A DNA stretch of 64,000 nucleotides from Flavobacteriaceae bacterium UBA7684 (lineage in GTDB: Bacteria; Bacteroidota; Bacteroidia; Flavobacteriales; Flavobacteriaceae). Under the pieces are notes generated by a model, which was not told where the DNA came from, did no database searches, and saw only the letters and a list, made by a program, of their open reading frames with translations. The stretch spans positions 70,007-134,006 of the forward strand of contig DLGW01000009.1 of assembly GCA_002482885.1 (NCBI GenBank), read 5' to 3'. Of the stretch, positions 8,522 through 16,380 are shown one piece after another (the first letter of the stretch is position 1; every line of letters begins with the position of its first letter). The position numbers were made by a program, and so were the translations under genes.

Positions 8522-9166
8522 TTAAGCTCTAGAACCCATTGCAGACAACATACCACCGTAAACAGAGTTTAAAGATGATAAGTTAGTTGCTAATGCTTGC
8601 ATTTGATCTTTCAATTTACCTGCATTTTCAGCAACTTCTTGATTAATCGCCGCATTTCTAGAAGCACTTTCTAATTGAATTTTGTATAAGCTATTCAATG
8701 ACTCCATTTGTGACGCAGCTAAAGACATTTCTTCGCTGTATTTTTTAGTGGCACCAACTGAATCAATAGTAGGGGAAATACTTTTTGCAGCCGATTCAAA
8801 ACCTTTAATACTTTCGCTTAAGCTATTCATTAACTCAGCATCTACTTTAGCTTCTTTTAAAATACTATCTAATTTTTTAGATAATAAACCATCTGCATCT
8901 TCATTATTTGAAGCTGAAGATTTTTTAACCTCTTTTGGTTTTGCTTCACCACCTGCTAACTCAGGATAAACTAATGTCCAATCCAATTTATGCGGAATTG
9001 GTTCAAAAGCTGACAATCCAAAAATCAAAGCCTCTGTAGTTAAACCTACAATCAACATTAAACTAGCCCCTGGCCAGTGCATCAATTTAAAAAGCGCTCC
9101 AATAATAACGACAGCTGCTCCCATTCCATAAAGAAATGCCATTTGTTTTTCTCCTAAAATAGCCAT
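8522..9166 (-). CDS. gldL: GldL, type IX secretion motor protein
   Basis: A 214-residue inner-membrane protein with two N-terminal transmembrane helices (about 9-28 and 34-53) and a long cytoplasmic coiled-coil tail. Residues needed for motor function in Flavobacterium johnsoniae GldL have visible counterparts: Tyr13, Lys27 and a membrane-embedded Glu, here Glu45 in GLTTEALIF. The loop between the helices is the short KLMHWPGAS type, which shifts the glutamate number from 49 in F. johnsoniae. GldL surrounds the GldM dimer and couples proton flow to its rotation. It is second in gldKLMN, 44 bp after gldK. Confidence 0.95.
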   Translation of the reverse strand: MAILGEKQMAFLYGMGAAVVIIGALFKLMHWPGASLMLIVGLTTEALIFGLSAFEPIPHKLDWTLVYPELAGGEAKPKEVKKSSASNNEDADGLLSKKLDSILKEAKVDAELMNSLSESIKGFESAAKSISPTIDSVGATKKYSEEMSLAASQMESLNSLYKIQLESASRNAAINQEVAENAGKLKDQMQALATNLSSLNSVYGGMLSAMGSRA

Positions 9167-9210
9167 AATTTAAAAGTGTTTAAAAAATTAATAAAATTAA
9201 AAAAGTTGAA

Positions 9211-10572
9211 TTATTTACCTGTTGTTTGACTTCCCATGTAATCTTGCACCGTACGGAAACCGATATAACTACGTGCGGAGTCAGAATATTCGTAATCTCT
9301 TGTACTTACTTGCATAAAGTAACCCACATCTTTCCAAGAACCTCCACGAATTACTTTTCGTTTGTTTTCTGTATCAGAAACACTTGGGTTCATCGTAGAA
9401 ACATATTCATACGCATTGGGATCGTAAGCAGAAGCTGTCCATTCAGACACGTTCCCCGCCATATTGTACAAACCAAAACCGTTTTGAGAAAAAGCATTCG
9501 CCTCTACCGTATACAAAGCCCCATCTGCAGCATAATCCCCGCGATTAGGTTTAAAGTTAGCCAAATAGCACCCTCTTTCATTTTTAGCATAAATACCTCC
9601 CCAAGGGAAAGTTGCAGACGCTAAACCTCCACGAGCAGAATACTCCCACTCCGCCTCAGTTGGTAAACGGAAAAAATTAACGTGTTGTCTTCCTTTTTGT
9701 TTTTGATAAATATTTTTATACAAAGATCTCCAATTACAAAAAGCAGTTGCTTGAATCCAATTCACCCCTACCACAGGATATTGAGCATAGGCCTGATGCC
9801 ATAAATAATCATTATGCATTGGCTCATTATAAGAATATGCAAAATCTTTAATCCAAGTAGTTGTATCTGGGTAAACTTTAACTTTTTCTCTTCTAATGAA
9901 ATCCTTACGAGTTCCTTTTTTAGCTCTAGCCGCTGCTTGAATATCCATCCAAGCGTAATTGTAGATTAATTTAGAAACATCAATAGTTCTTAAACCATTA
10001 TACGCTTGATCAATAGAAAGATACATGGTATCCATTACCTCTGTATAATGCTCATCTGGATATTTTGAAGTATCCCAAATTAATTTGGTTTTTCTGTTTA
10101 ATCTTCTTCCTGAATAAGGATCATCTGCTGAACCTAAACTATAATAATTTTCCCACATATACTTATCGTATGCAGACATTTTTTCAGGATCAGCATCTTT
10201 AAATGCAAATTCTCCAATACCACCAGAACCACTAACCAATCCTAACTCATCAGCAAAAATAGCTAAACGAGTACGAGTAATAGAGTCCTTCACCCATTCC
10301 ACAAATTGCATGTATTCTGCATTAGTAATCTCAGTTTCATCCATATAAAAAGAACGAACTGTTACGGTTTTGGTAGGCGCTGTTTCTACATTAGCTAAAT
10401 CATCATCTGATTTACCCATAATATAAGCTCCCCCTGGTACCAAAGTCATCCCGTAGGGTTTTTGAGGATGCCATTTTTTGCCTTGGACTCCAACCAACTC
10501 CCCTCTATCCCCTGAACCACAAGAGGTTAGGAAAACAGTTAAAAAAGCCGTTAAAGCAACTAATTTCTTCAT
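9211..10572 (-). CDS. gldK: GldK, type IX secretion lipoprotein
   Basis: A 453-residue outer-membrane lipoprotein. The signal peptide ends in the lipobox FLTSC (Cys18). The mature part is a formylglycine-generating-enzyme/sulfatase-modifying-factor fold: GGAYIMGKSDDD near 48, FYMDETEITNAEYMQF near 75, GVNWIQATAFCNWR near 270, LPTEAEWEYSARGG near 307, and a closing KVIRGGSWKDV plus YIGFRTV. In GldK this fold is structural and not catalytic. The protein forms the outer-membrane-anchored ring with GldN, contacting GldM from above. It is the first gene of the operon and has its own promoter at 10612-10642. Confidence 0.95.
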   Translation of the reverse strand: MKKLVALTAFLTVFLTSCGSGDRGELVGVQGKKWHPQKPYGMTLVPGGAYIMGKSDDDLANVETAPTKTVTVRSFYMDETEITNAEYMQFVEWVKDSITRTRLAIFADELGLVSGSGGIGEFAFKDADPEKMSAYDKYMWENYYSLGSADDPYSGRRLNRKTKLIWDTSKYPDEHYTEVMDTMYLSIDQAYNGLRTIDVSKLIYNYAWMDIQAAARAKKGTRKDFIRREKVKVYPDTTTWIKDFAYSYNEPMHNDYLWHQAYAQYPVVGVNWIQATAFCNWRSLYKNIYQKQKGRQHVNFFRLPTEAEWEYSARGGLASATFPWGGIYAKNERGCYLANFKPNRGDYAADGALYTVEANAFSQNGFGLYNMAGNVSEWTASAYDPNAYEYVSTMNPSVSDTENKRKVIRGGSWKDVGYFMQVSTRDYEYSDSARSYIGFRTVQDYMGSQTTGK

Positions 10573-10611
10573 ATAGTTCGGAATTATTAGTATATTCTCA
10601 TTTTAAGAGCG

Positions 10612-10642
10612 TAAACCTATTTAATAATTTTTTAATAACCAA
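10612..10642 (-). promoter_or_regulatory. Promoter of the gldKLMN operon
   Basis: Minus strand: TTG (10642-10640), 20-base spacer, TAGGTTTA (10619-10612), 7 of 8 matches to TAnnTTTG. The start codon of gldK is 40 bp downstream, leaving a leader of about 33 bases. Confidence 0.6.
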
Positions 10643-10727
10643 TTTTTTTTTACTAAATTTTAATTTTAATATACGTGCTAACCTACAAAAATAGAGGCTT
10701 TACAGATTTTAATACTATAAAAAACAT

Positions 10728-11879
10728 TTAAACAATGTTCTTTCTATAGGCTTTCCACCATCTTTCAGGAATCTCATTCTTACAAGCATTCATATAATCA
10801 TTGTGGCTGCAAGGCAATAATGAATTTGTTTGCAACTTACCTACTTTGTTTTCATAAGATGGTATTTGAATCCACCATCTATCGGTTTTATCACTTTTAA
10901 AAAACACCAATTCCATATCCTCAATCAAAACGGTATATTTTAAATAATTCTCGCGACTACCAAAAGGATACTCGTTAGATCTAAAATTTACACCTTCGAT
11001 AAAATACCATATCATTTGAGCAATTAAAGCGGCTTCTGATTCTAAATTATGATGATTAAATATTCCAAACACCGAAACCTTATCGCTTATACCCGCATAT
11101 CTGGCTAATGAACAAATTTCTTTGCCATTAAACCCATTAGGAACAAACGGACTAAAACTACCCGTATCTGATGATTTAACTGATTGTAAATCTACACTAA
11201 CTAAATCAGAATCCCTAAGTACTGGCTCAGCTAATGAAATATCACTTGATAATTCTCCTAAACGATAGGCATCAAAGAATAAACTATCCATCAAATCTAT
11301 CTCGTACTGAGAATTGTAATACGTTTGATAACCTAGATTGCTAAAATTGAATAAATTATTAGGCTCGTCTACAATAATCTTACTTAAATAAGAAGTTGTG
11401 GTATATTCCTCTACCTCATTTCCAAAATCAAAAGAACTATCAATCACCGCCACATTAACCATTTGTTCTACCAAATCATACGAACGATACAACGCATAGG
11501 TAAGGTCTTGAGACCCACCCACTACAATGGGTATGATTTTATTTTTTAATAAATCGGCAACGATTTCTTTAACTAAATAATAGGTATCTGTAATAGATGC
11601 ACCTTTATTAATATTTCCTAAATCGGCAATTCTTAATTCCCAGTTTCCTAAAAACAGTTGATACAATTGCTTTCTGAATTTAATCAAATCGGAATCTTCC
11701 GAGAAGTTAAGGTTTCCTCGGTTGTCAGAAATGCCAATTATAACAACTTTAACTTCTTTTAATTCTGGGAATTGCTTGGGAGTATGCAAAACAACCTGTC
11801 TACCGAATGCCAATGGTGGCAACGTGTTTACATAAGTAACTAATTCTGGGTGAATGGGCTGTAAAAATTCGTACGCCAT
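10728..11879 (-). CDS. Arginase/formimidoylglutamase-fold protein with degenerate metal site
   Basis: A 383-residue protein of the ureohydrolase (arginase, agmatinase, formimidoylglutamase) fold. The fold landmarks are visible, but the manganese ligands are largely replaced. The usual GGDH is GGSQD (in PIVVGGSQDLTYAL, about 138-145), the usual DAHxD is DSSFD (about 166-170), and the usual SxDxDxxD is VSVDLQSVKSSD (about 226-237). At least three of the six ligands therefore appear to be lost, so hydrolase activity is doubtful. Its start overlaps the topA stop by one base (TAATG), so it is translationally coupled to topA. The gld operon promoter follows downstream. The role is unknown; a structural or regulatory function is plausible. 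Confidence 0.75.
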   Translation of the reverse strand: MAYEFLQPIHPELVTYVNTLPPLAFGRQVVLHTPKQFPELKEVKVVIIGISDNRGNLNFSEDSDLIKFRKQLYQLFLGNWELRIADLGNINKGASITDTYYLVKEIVADLLKNKIIPIVVGGSQDLTYALYRSYDLVEQMVNVAVIDSSFDFGNEVEEYTTTSYLSKIIVDEPNNLFNFSNLGYQTYYNSQYEIDLMDSLFFDAYRLGELSSDISLAEPVLRDSDLVSVDLQSVKSSDTGSFSPFVPNGFNGKEICSLARYAGISDKVSVFGIFNHHNLESEAALIAQMIWYFIEGVNFRSNEYPFGSRENYLKYTVLIEDMELVFFKSDKTDRWWIQIPSYENKVGKLQTNSLLPCSHNDYMNACKNEIPERWWKAYRKNIV

Positions 11880-14374
11880 TAATTACTTGCTTTTGTTTTA
11901 GTAGTCGTTTTTTTTACTGGTGTTTTTTTTGCTGGTGTTTTGGAAGCAATAATTTCCTGAGCTTTTTCCAACGTTAAACCTTCGGCATCAAAATCTTTAT
12001 TAAGCTCTATTTTCATCTTGCCTTTCAAAATTACAAATTTACCCCAACGAGCGCGCTCTACTTTTATTCCTTCTTTAACCCAGTTATGAACAATTTTATC
12101 TTCGTCTTTTTTTAATTTTTCTTCAATAAGTGACTCTATATCACTTTGACTAAGATGGTCAAAATCATACTTTTTACTTACATTAATGAATAAACTATTC
12201 CATTTAATAAAAGGCCCAAAACGTCCTACTCCTTTTTGTACTGGTAAATTTTGATAGATACCTATTGGAGCATCCGCTTTATTTTTTTCTTGAATTAATT
12301 CTTGCGCTCTTTCTAAAGTTATTTTTAAAGGATCTTCTCCTTTAGGTAAAGAAATAAATGTTTTACCAAATCTTACATAAGGTCCAAAACGACCGTTGTT
12401 TACCTCAACATCTTCTCCATTATACTCTCCTAAACTTCTTGGCAACAAAAACAAGGACAAAACCTCATCTAGAGTAATCGTTCCTATATTTTGCTCGGTA
12501 AGTAGACTGGCAAATTGTTTATTTTCATCTTCTGCATCCCCAATTTGTGCCATAGGTCCGAATTTACCCAAACGAACAGAAACCGGTTTACCCGACTTAG
12601 GATCGGTTCCCAAAATTCTTTCTCCATTTTCTCTTTCGGCAGTAGTTTCTACTCTAGAAACATTAGGATGGAAACGATTATAAAAATCATGCATCATTTT
12701 AGTCCAATCTTCATTCCCCGCGGCAATTTCATCGAAATCTTGTTCAACTTTTGCGGTAAAATGATAATCTAAAATTGACTCAAAATTCTTAACTAAGAAA
12801 TCGTTTACGATAGTTCCAATATCGGTAGGCACTAACTTTCCTTTATCTGAACCTGTATTTTCAGTCAATTGCTCAGATTTAATTTGATTTTGTAACAGAC
12901 TTATCTTAATATACTTTCTTTCTTGCCCTTCAAAACTTCCCTTTTCTACATACTTTCTATTGATAATCGTAGAAATGGTGGGCGCATAAGTTGATGGACG
13001 TCCGATACCTAATTCTTCTAATTTTTTCACCAAAGAGGCTTCGGTGTATCTAGAAGATGGTCTAGAAAAACGTTGAGTTGCAGTGATTAATTGCGCTTGT
13101 AAAGCTTCTTTAACTTTTAATGCAGGAAGCATTCCTTCTTGTTCTTCCTCTTCATCATCGTGCCCTTCTAAATAAACTTTTAAAAATCCTTCGAATTGAA
13201 TTACTTCTCCGGTGGTACTAAACAACTCGGAATGTTTATCCGAAGCTATTTTAACTGTGGTACGTTCCAATAACGCATCGCTCATTTGCGAGGCTAATGT
13301 TCTTTTCCAAATCAAATCATATAAACGGGCTTGATCACGGTCGATATTTACACTATGACGAGACATATCGGTAGGACGAATCGCCTCATGTGCCTCTTGC
13401 GCTCCTTTGCTTTTGGTTACAAAATTACGAGGCTTGCTGTATTCTTTTCCATAAGAACGAATAATTTCTGCCTGAGCAGCTTCTGTAGCGTCTTTAGACA
13501 AGTTTACGCTATCAGTTCTCATATAAGTAATTAATCCCGACTCATATAATCTTTGGGCTAATTGCATGGTAATTCCTACGGGGAAATATAATTTACGCGC
13601 CGCCTCTTGTTGTAAAGTTGAAGTGGTAAAAGGTGCAGCAGGTGTTTTTTTGGTCGGTTTAGTTTCTAAATCCGCTACTTTAAATTGCGCGCCTATATTC
13701 TTTTTAAGAAAATCTTCTGCCTGTGCTTGAGAGCTAAAATTTTTGGATAACTTCGCTTTTACGACTTTTCCATTAACGGTAACAAACTCGGCTGAAACTA
13801 CAAAAGAAGGTTCTGATTGAAAAGTTTGAATTTCTCTTTCTTTTTCTACAATTAAACGAACTGCTACGGATTGAACCCTACCCGCAGAAAGTCCACTTTT
13901 TACTTTTTTCCATAGAACTGGAGAAAGCTCATATCCTACCAAACGATCCAATACTCTACGTGCTTGTTGAGCATTCACTAAATTATAATCTATACCTCTG
14001 GGGTTTTCAATCGCTTTTTGAATGGCCGATTTGGTAATCTCGTGAAAAACAATACGTTTAGTTTTTTCAGGATTTAATTTTAACTCTTCTGCCAAATGCC
14101 AAGAAATCGCTTCTCCTTCGCGATCTTCATCGGAAGCCAACCAAACCATTTCGGCATTCTTAGATAAATCCTTTAGTTTTTTAACTAACGCCTTTTTATC
14201 TGGCGAAACTTCGTATTTAGGTTTAAAGCCATTTAATACATCTACTCCTATTTCTTTGGAAGGTAAATCCGCTATATGACCAAAGCTAGATTCTACTTGA
14301 AAATCCTTACCTAAAAACTTTTCTATCGTTTTTGCCTTAGCAGGTGACTCTACGATTACGAGGTTTTTTGCCAT
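11879..14374 (-). CDS. topA: DNA topoisomerase I
   Basis: An 831-residue type IA topoisomerase that relaxes negative supercoils. The N-terminal Toprim domain holds VESPAKAKTIEKFLG and DEDREGEAISWHL; the active-site tyrosine is Tyr284 in LITYMRTDS. The C-terminus has no Cys4 zinc fingers. It has glycine/arginine repeats of the type RFGPYVRFG and RWGKFVILKG (at least four, about 590-800), then a Lys/Thr-rich tail of PAKKT/PVKKT units. The start was placed at 14374 because the promoter -7 element (14393-14400) overlaps an upstream ATG at 14395. The downstream arginase-fold gene is coupled by a one-base overlap. Confidence 0.96.
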   Translation of the reverse strand: MAKNLVIVESPAKAKTIEKFLGKDFQVESSFGHIADLPSKEIGVDVLNGFKPKYEVSPDKKALVKKLKDLSKNAEMVWLASDEDREGEAISWHLAEELKLNPEKTKRIVFHEITKSAIQKAIENPRGIDYNLVNAQQARRVLDRLVGYELSPVLWKKVKSGLSAGRVQSVAVRLIVEKEREIQTFQSEPSFVVSAEFVTVNGKVVKAKLSKNFSSQAQAEDFLKKNIGAQFKVADLETKPTKKTPAAPFTTSTLQQEAARKLYFPVGITMQLAQRLYESGLITYMRTDSVNLSKDATEAAQAEIIRSYGKEYSKPRNFVTKSKGAQEAHEAIRPTDMSRHSVNIDRDQARLYDLIWKRTLASQMSDALLERTTVKIASDKHSELFSTTGEVIQFEGFLKVYLEGHDDEEEEQEGMLPALKVKEALQAQLITATQRFSRPSSRYTEASLVKKLEELGIGRPSTYAPTISTIINRKYVEKGSFEGQERKYIKISLLQNQIKSEQLTENTGSDKGKLVPTDIGTIVNDFLVKNFESILDYHFTAKVEQDFDEIAAGNEDWTKMMHDFYNRFHPNVSRVETTAERENGERILGTDPKSGKPVSVRLGKFGPMAQIGDAEDENKQFASLLTEQNIGTITLDEVLSLFLLPRSLGEYNGEDVEVNNGRFGPYVRFGKTFISLPKGEDPLKITLERAQELIQEKNKADAPIGIYQNLPVQKGVGRFGPFIKWNSLFINVSKKYDFDHLSQSDIESLIEEKLKKDEDKIVHNWVKEGIKVERARWGKFVILKGKMKIELNKDFDAEGLTLEKAQEIIASKTPAKKTPVKKTTTKTKASN

Positions 14375-14392
14375 TCTATAAAATTTGATTGA

Positions 14393-14421
14393 CAAAAGTA
14401 TAGGTTTTTTATATAATTCAA
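14393..14421 (-). promoter_or_regulatory. topA promoter
   Basis: Minus strand: TTG (14421-14419), 18-base spacer, TACTTTTG (14400-14393). It overlaps the upstream in-frame ATG at 14395 and so decides the topA start at 14374. Confidence 0.65.
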
Positions 14422-14620
14422 CGTTTTGATTTTTTTAACATAAAAATAATTTTAAACAAATGATTATCAAATACTTAAAATCAAAAAAAGAAATACCGAC
14501 ATCTAATTAAAAAAATGCAAATGAGATAAATAAATACCAATCACAACCTTTAATTAACCTTTTACACACCTATTATTAATATGTATTCACATTAAATATG
14601 ATACTAATTATAAAGGTATA

Positions 14621-14651
14621 TTTGAATCTATGGGTTTTACAAGTATCTTTG
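14621..14651 (+). promoter_or_regulatory. purK promoter
   Basis: TTTG (14621-14624), 19-base spacer, TATCTTTG (14644-14651), a full match to the Bacteroidetes consensus. The purK ATG is 22 bp downstream. The rest of the topA-purK gap is A+T-rich with no gene or recognisable RNA structure. Confidence 0.7.
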
Positions 14652-14673
14652 ACGACTTAAAAATCATGTGCTG

Positions 14674-15825
14674 ATGAATTACTTTTCTTCTGATTTTAAA
14701 TTAGGCATTTTAGGTGGTGGTCAATTGGGTAAAATGATGTTATATGATGCTCGAAAATTTGACATTCAAACTTATATTTTAGACCCAAGTAATGAAGCGC
14801 CTTGTAAAATAGGCTGTAATCATTTTACGCAGGGTAATTTAATGGATTTTGAAACAGTTTACCAGTTCGGAAAAAAGGTTGATGTACTTACGTTCGAGAT
14901 TGAACACGTAAATGTAGAGGCATTAGAGAAACTAGAATCCGAAGGCGTAAAAGTGTATCCATCATCCAAAACATTAAAACAAATTCAAAACAAAGGAATT
15001 CAAAAAGAATTTTACCAACAGAAGAATTTACCCACTGCTCCTTTTAAAAAATTCGATTCCCTTTCGGAACTAGAAACAGCCATTAATAACCAATCGGTTG
15101 CTTTACCTTTTGTCTGGAAAAGCACTTGTTTTGGATACGATGGAAACGGAGTAAAAATAATTAGACAAATCGCTGACTTACAAAACTTACCCACAGGTGA
15201 ATGTATTGCAGAAAACTTAGTGCCTTTTAAAAATGAATTGGCAGTAATTGTGGTAAGAAATCCTAAAGGAGCAATTAAAACTTATCCTGTGGTGGAAATG
15301 GAATTTCATCCAGAAGCCAATCAAGTGGAATACGTAATATGCCCCGCAAGAATTGACGATAAAATAGCCGAAAAAGCCAGAGAAATTGCTCTAAAAACTT
15401 CAGAAGCCTTTGAACACGTTGGTTTACTAGCGGTAGAAATGTTTCAAACACATGATGACGAAATTCTAATTAACGAAGTCGCACCCAGACCTCATAATTC
15501 TGGACATTACAGCATTGAAGCTAGTTATACTTCGCAATTTGAAAATCATTTACGCGCCATTTTAAACTTACCTTTAGGTAATACCGATAGCAAAGTAGCA
15601 GGAATCATGGTAAATTTAGTCGGTGCAGAAGGTTATTCTGGCAACGTAGTTTATGAAAATATAGAAACTATTTTAAGTTGGAACGGAGTTACCCCGCATA
15701 TATATGGTAAAAAAGAAACTCGTCCGTTCCGAAAAATGGGACACGTTACTATTGTAAATGAAAATATTGACGAAGCAAGAAGAATTGCTCAAGAAGTAAA
15801 AAACACTATTAAAGTAATTTCATAA
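14674..15825 (+). CDS. purK: 5-(carboxyamino)imidazole ribonucleotide synthase
   Basis: A 383-residue ATP-grasp enzyme that carboxylates AIR with bicarbonate and ATP to give N5-CAIR in purine synthesis. The N-terminal pre-ATP-grasp domain begins LGILGGGQLGKMML. The ATP-grasp core includes PFVWKSTCFGYDGNGVKII (about 145-163), GECIAENLVPF and the catalytic INEVAPRPHNSGHY (about 268-281). The start was set at ATG 14674; a GTG two codons earlier (14668) is less likely. purE follows 9 bp downstream, so the two enzymes that together turn AIR into CAIR form one transcription unit from the promoter at 14621. Confidence 0.96.
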   Translation: MNYFSSDFKLGILGGGQLGKMMLYDARKFDIQTYILDPSNEAPCKIGCNHFTQGNLMDFETVYQFGKKVDVLTFEIEHVNVEALEKLESEGVKVYPSSKTLKQIQNKGIQKEFYQQKNLPTAPFKKFDSLSELETAINNQSVALPFVWKSTCFGYDGNGVKIIRQIADLQNLPTGECIAENLVPFKNELAVIVVRNPKGAIKTYPVVEMEFHPEANQVEYVICPARIDDKIAEKAREIALKTSEAFEHVGLLAVEMFQTHDDEILINEVAPRPHNSGHYSIEASYTSQFENHLRAILNLPLGNTDSKVAGIMVNLVGAEGYSGNVVYENIETILSWNGVTPHIYGKKETRPFRKMGHVTIVNENIDEARRIAQEVKNTIKVIS

Positions 15826-15834
15826 ATAAAAATC

Positions 15835-16317
15835 ATGAAAGTAGCCGTAATCATGGGAAGCATATCAGATATGCCTGTAATGCAAGAAGCCATTGACATC
15901 TTAAAAGGGTTCGATATTGAGGTTTTAGTAGACATTGTTTCTGCCCACCGAACTCCAGAAAAATTATTCGATTTTAGTCAAAATGCGCACACCCGAGGGA
16001 TTTCTGTTATTATTGCAGGTGCTGGTGGAGCGGCTCATTTACCAGGAATGGTGGCTTCGATGTCTCCGTTACCTGTAATTGGTGTTCCTGTAAAATCAAG
16101 TAATTCTATTGATGGTTGGGATAGCGTGCTTTCAATATTACAAATGCCCGGTGGAGTACCCGTAGCTACCGTAGCTTTGAATGGCGCTAAAAATGCGGGC
16201 ATCTTAGCCGCACAAATCATCGGGAGCCACGACAAATGTGTTCTAGATAAAATCATCGCTTATAAAGAAGGTTTAAAACAAACCGTTTTAAAAGCTTCGG
16301 AAAACTTAAATAAATAA
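15835..16317 (+). CDS. purE: 5-(carboxyamino)imidazole ribonucleotide mutase
   Basis: A 160-residue class I PurE that moves the carboxyl group of N5-CAIR to C4, giving CAIR. Family motifs are VAVIMGSISDMPVM (3-16), the SAHRTPEKL segment with the catalytic His (about 41-49), IIAGAGGAAHLPGMVAS (about 61-77) and GVPVKSSNSIDGWDSVLSILQMPGGVPVATV (about 84-114). The length matches octameric bacterial PurE. It is the second gene of purKE and is followed by a strong terminator shared with hppA. Confidence 0.97.
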   Translation: MKVAVIMGSISDMPVMQEAIDILKGFDIEVLVDIVSAHRTPEKLFDFSQNAHTRGISVIIAGAGGAAHLPGMVASMSPLPVIGVPVKSSNSIDGWDSVLSILQMPGGVPVATVALNGAKNAGILAAQIIGSHDKCVLDKIIAYKEGLKQTVLKASENLNK

Positions 16318-16321
16318 AAAC

Positions 16322-16350
16322 AAAAACGAGGTAAATATTACCTCGTTTTT
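16322..16350. terminator. Bidirectional terminator between purE and hppA
   Basis: A 13-bp perfect stem (16322-16334 with 16338-16350) around a 3-base loop, with A tract on the left and T tract on the right. It serves the converging purE and hppA genes. Confidence 0.85.
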
Positions 16351-16380
16351 TATTTCAACTATAACAGGATTTATAAAAAA

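Noticed and set aside
14375..14395. Seven extra N-terminal codons for topA
   Set aside because: The ATG at 14395 lies within the -7 promoter element, so it is probably not in the mRNA.
14396..14673. A purine riboswitch in the topA-purK gap
   Set aside because: No conserved loops or stem pattern are visible; only promoter elements are supported.
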